Positions 13,220-13,568 of a stretch of DNA of 13,568 nt are shown here, piece by piece. Below the pieces are notes generated by a model. That model did not search any database. It was not told the DNA's origin and saw only the letters and a list, made by a program, of their open reading frames with translations. Every line of letters starts with the position of its first letter. Within the stretch, counting starts at the first letter, position 1. The stretch is from assembly GCA_037969585.1 (NCBI GenBank), contig JBBKXR010000332.1, positions 1 to 13,568 of the forward strand. The letters are read 5' to 3'. Origin of the DNA: JBBKXR01 sp037969585 (GTDB lineage: Bacteria > Verrucomicrobiota > Verrucomicrobiia > Verrucomicrobiales > DEV007). A program made the position numbers and the translations under genes.

Positions 13220-13568
13220 ATGAGTGATACCCGAGCCGACAACCTTTCGCATTTCCTCCAATCCGACGGTCGCACCGTCATCCTGCCGATTGATCACGGC
13301 ACGGTTATCCCGGTCCAGGGCCTCGAAGATCCCGTCGCTGTCGTCAATGATATGACCGATCATGTTGACGGTTTTGTCGTCAATTTCGGAGTCGCCCGCG
13401 CCTGCGTCGAGGCCGGCGCTTTTGGTGACAAGGGCATTTGCCTGCGCACCGACTGCTACAAACCGACTTTCCCAGGCAACCCCGATGAAGGCTCTTCGAG
13501 GCTGTTTGGGGCTGAGGAAGCCGAAGCCCTGGGCGCGCACGCCATGATGAACATGTGCTACCTGCACC
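13220..13568 (+). CDS. DeoC/LacD/DhnA-type class I aldolase, N-terminal part (cut by the window edge)
   Basis: The reading frame is open from the ATG to the window end (116 codons). The sequence has MSDTRADNL, then VILPIDHGTVIPVQGLEDP with Asp25-His26-Gly27, as in DhnA/LsrF/FbaB-like class I aldolases that form or cleave C-C bonds through a Schiff-base lysine. That lysine would lie beyond the edge and is not seen. FVVNFGVARA and the later MMNMCYL fit early strands of the TIM barrel. It is cytoplasmic with no signal peptide. There is no Shine-Dalgarno sequence, but a 7-codon ORF (13200-13223) ends in TGA overlapping the ATG. It is divergent from the hydrolase/isomerase pair, so the genes may share a sugar-related pathway. 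LsrF-like, fructose-bisphosphate or tagatose-type substrates are all possible. Confidence 0.82.
   Translation, partial: MSDTRADNLSHFLQSDGRTVILPIDHGTVIPVQGLEDPVAVVNDMTDHVDGFVVNFGVARACVEAGAFGDKGICLRTDCYKPTFPGNPDEGSSRLFGAEEAEALGAHAMMNMCYLH

Noticed and set aside
13076..13567. 163-codon minus-strand reading frame
   Set aside because: Most of it is antisense to the aldolase N-terminus, which has the family's DHG motif. Only its last 22 codons fall in the intergenic region.

Overview
This window looks like chromosomal DNA from a free-living Gram-negative bacterium, most likely of the Planctomycetota-Verrucomicrobiota-Chlamydiota (PVC) group. That placement is inference. It rests on the moderately high GC, a giant signal-peptide-bearing protein of no recognised family, the sugar-isomerase-like and DhnA/LacD-type aldolase genes, diverged short intergenic repeats, and the lack of a Shine-Dalgarno sequence before any of the six starts. 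I see no tRNA, rRNA, CRISPR array, transposase or phage gene.

Layout. (1) 92-7228 (+) is one gene for a 2378-residue membrane-anchored periplasmic protein. It has a cleavable signal peptide, a large beta-rich N-terminal half, a central cluster of six membrane segments, a second beta-rich half, a helical TPR-like stretch and a final membrane anchor. Both halves are built from a repeat of about 170 residues (about six copies, then about five), so the gene appears to be an ancient duplication and fusion. (2) 7235-9859 (-) is a secreted M1-family zinc aminopeptidase with a HEAT-repeat C-terminus. It ends tail-to-tail with the giant gene, six bases apart. (3) 9860-10126 is a spacer with three diverged 38-bp repeats and a separate inverted repeat. 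(4) 10127-11167 (-) is a Tas-like aldo/keto reductase. (5) 11201-11239 is a near-ideal intrinsic terminator for the gene upstream of it on the minus strand. (6) 11268-12113 (-) is a xylose-isomerase-like TIM-barrel protein and 12186-12989 (-) is an alpha/beta hydrolase; they probably form a two-gene operon ending at that terminator. (7) 12990-13219 is a divergent intergenic region with an imperfect hairpin flanked by A/T tracts. (8) 13220 to the window edge (+) is the start of a DeoC/LacD/DhnA-type class I aldolase, cut off by the edge.

How the genes may work together: the isomerase-like protein, the hydrolase, the reductase and the divergent aldolase fit a small carbohydrate or cyclitol catabolic neighbourhood, but no substrate can be read from the sequence. 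The giant protein and the M1 peptidase are both exported. Apart from being neighbours, nothing ties them to each other or to the metabolic genes. The most unusual content is the repeat architecture of the giant protein; next is the 38-bp repeat family between the peptidase and the reductase.
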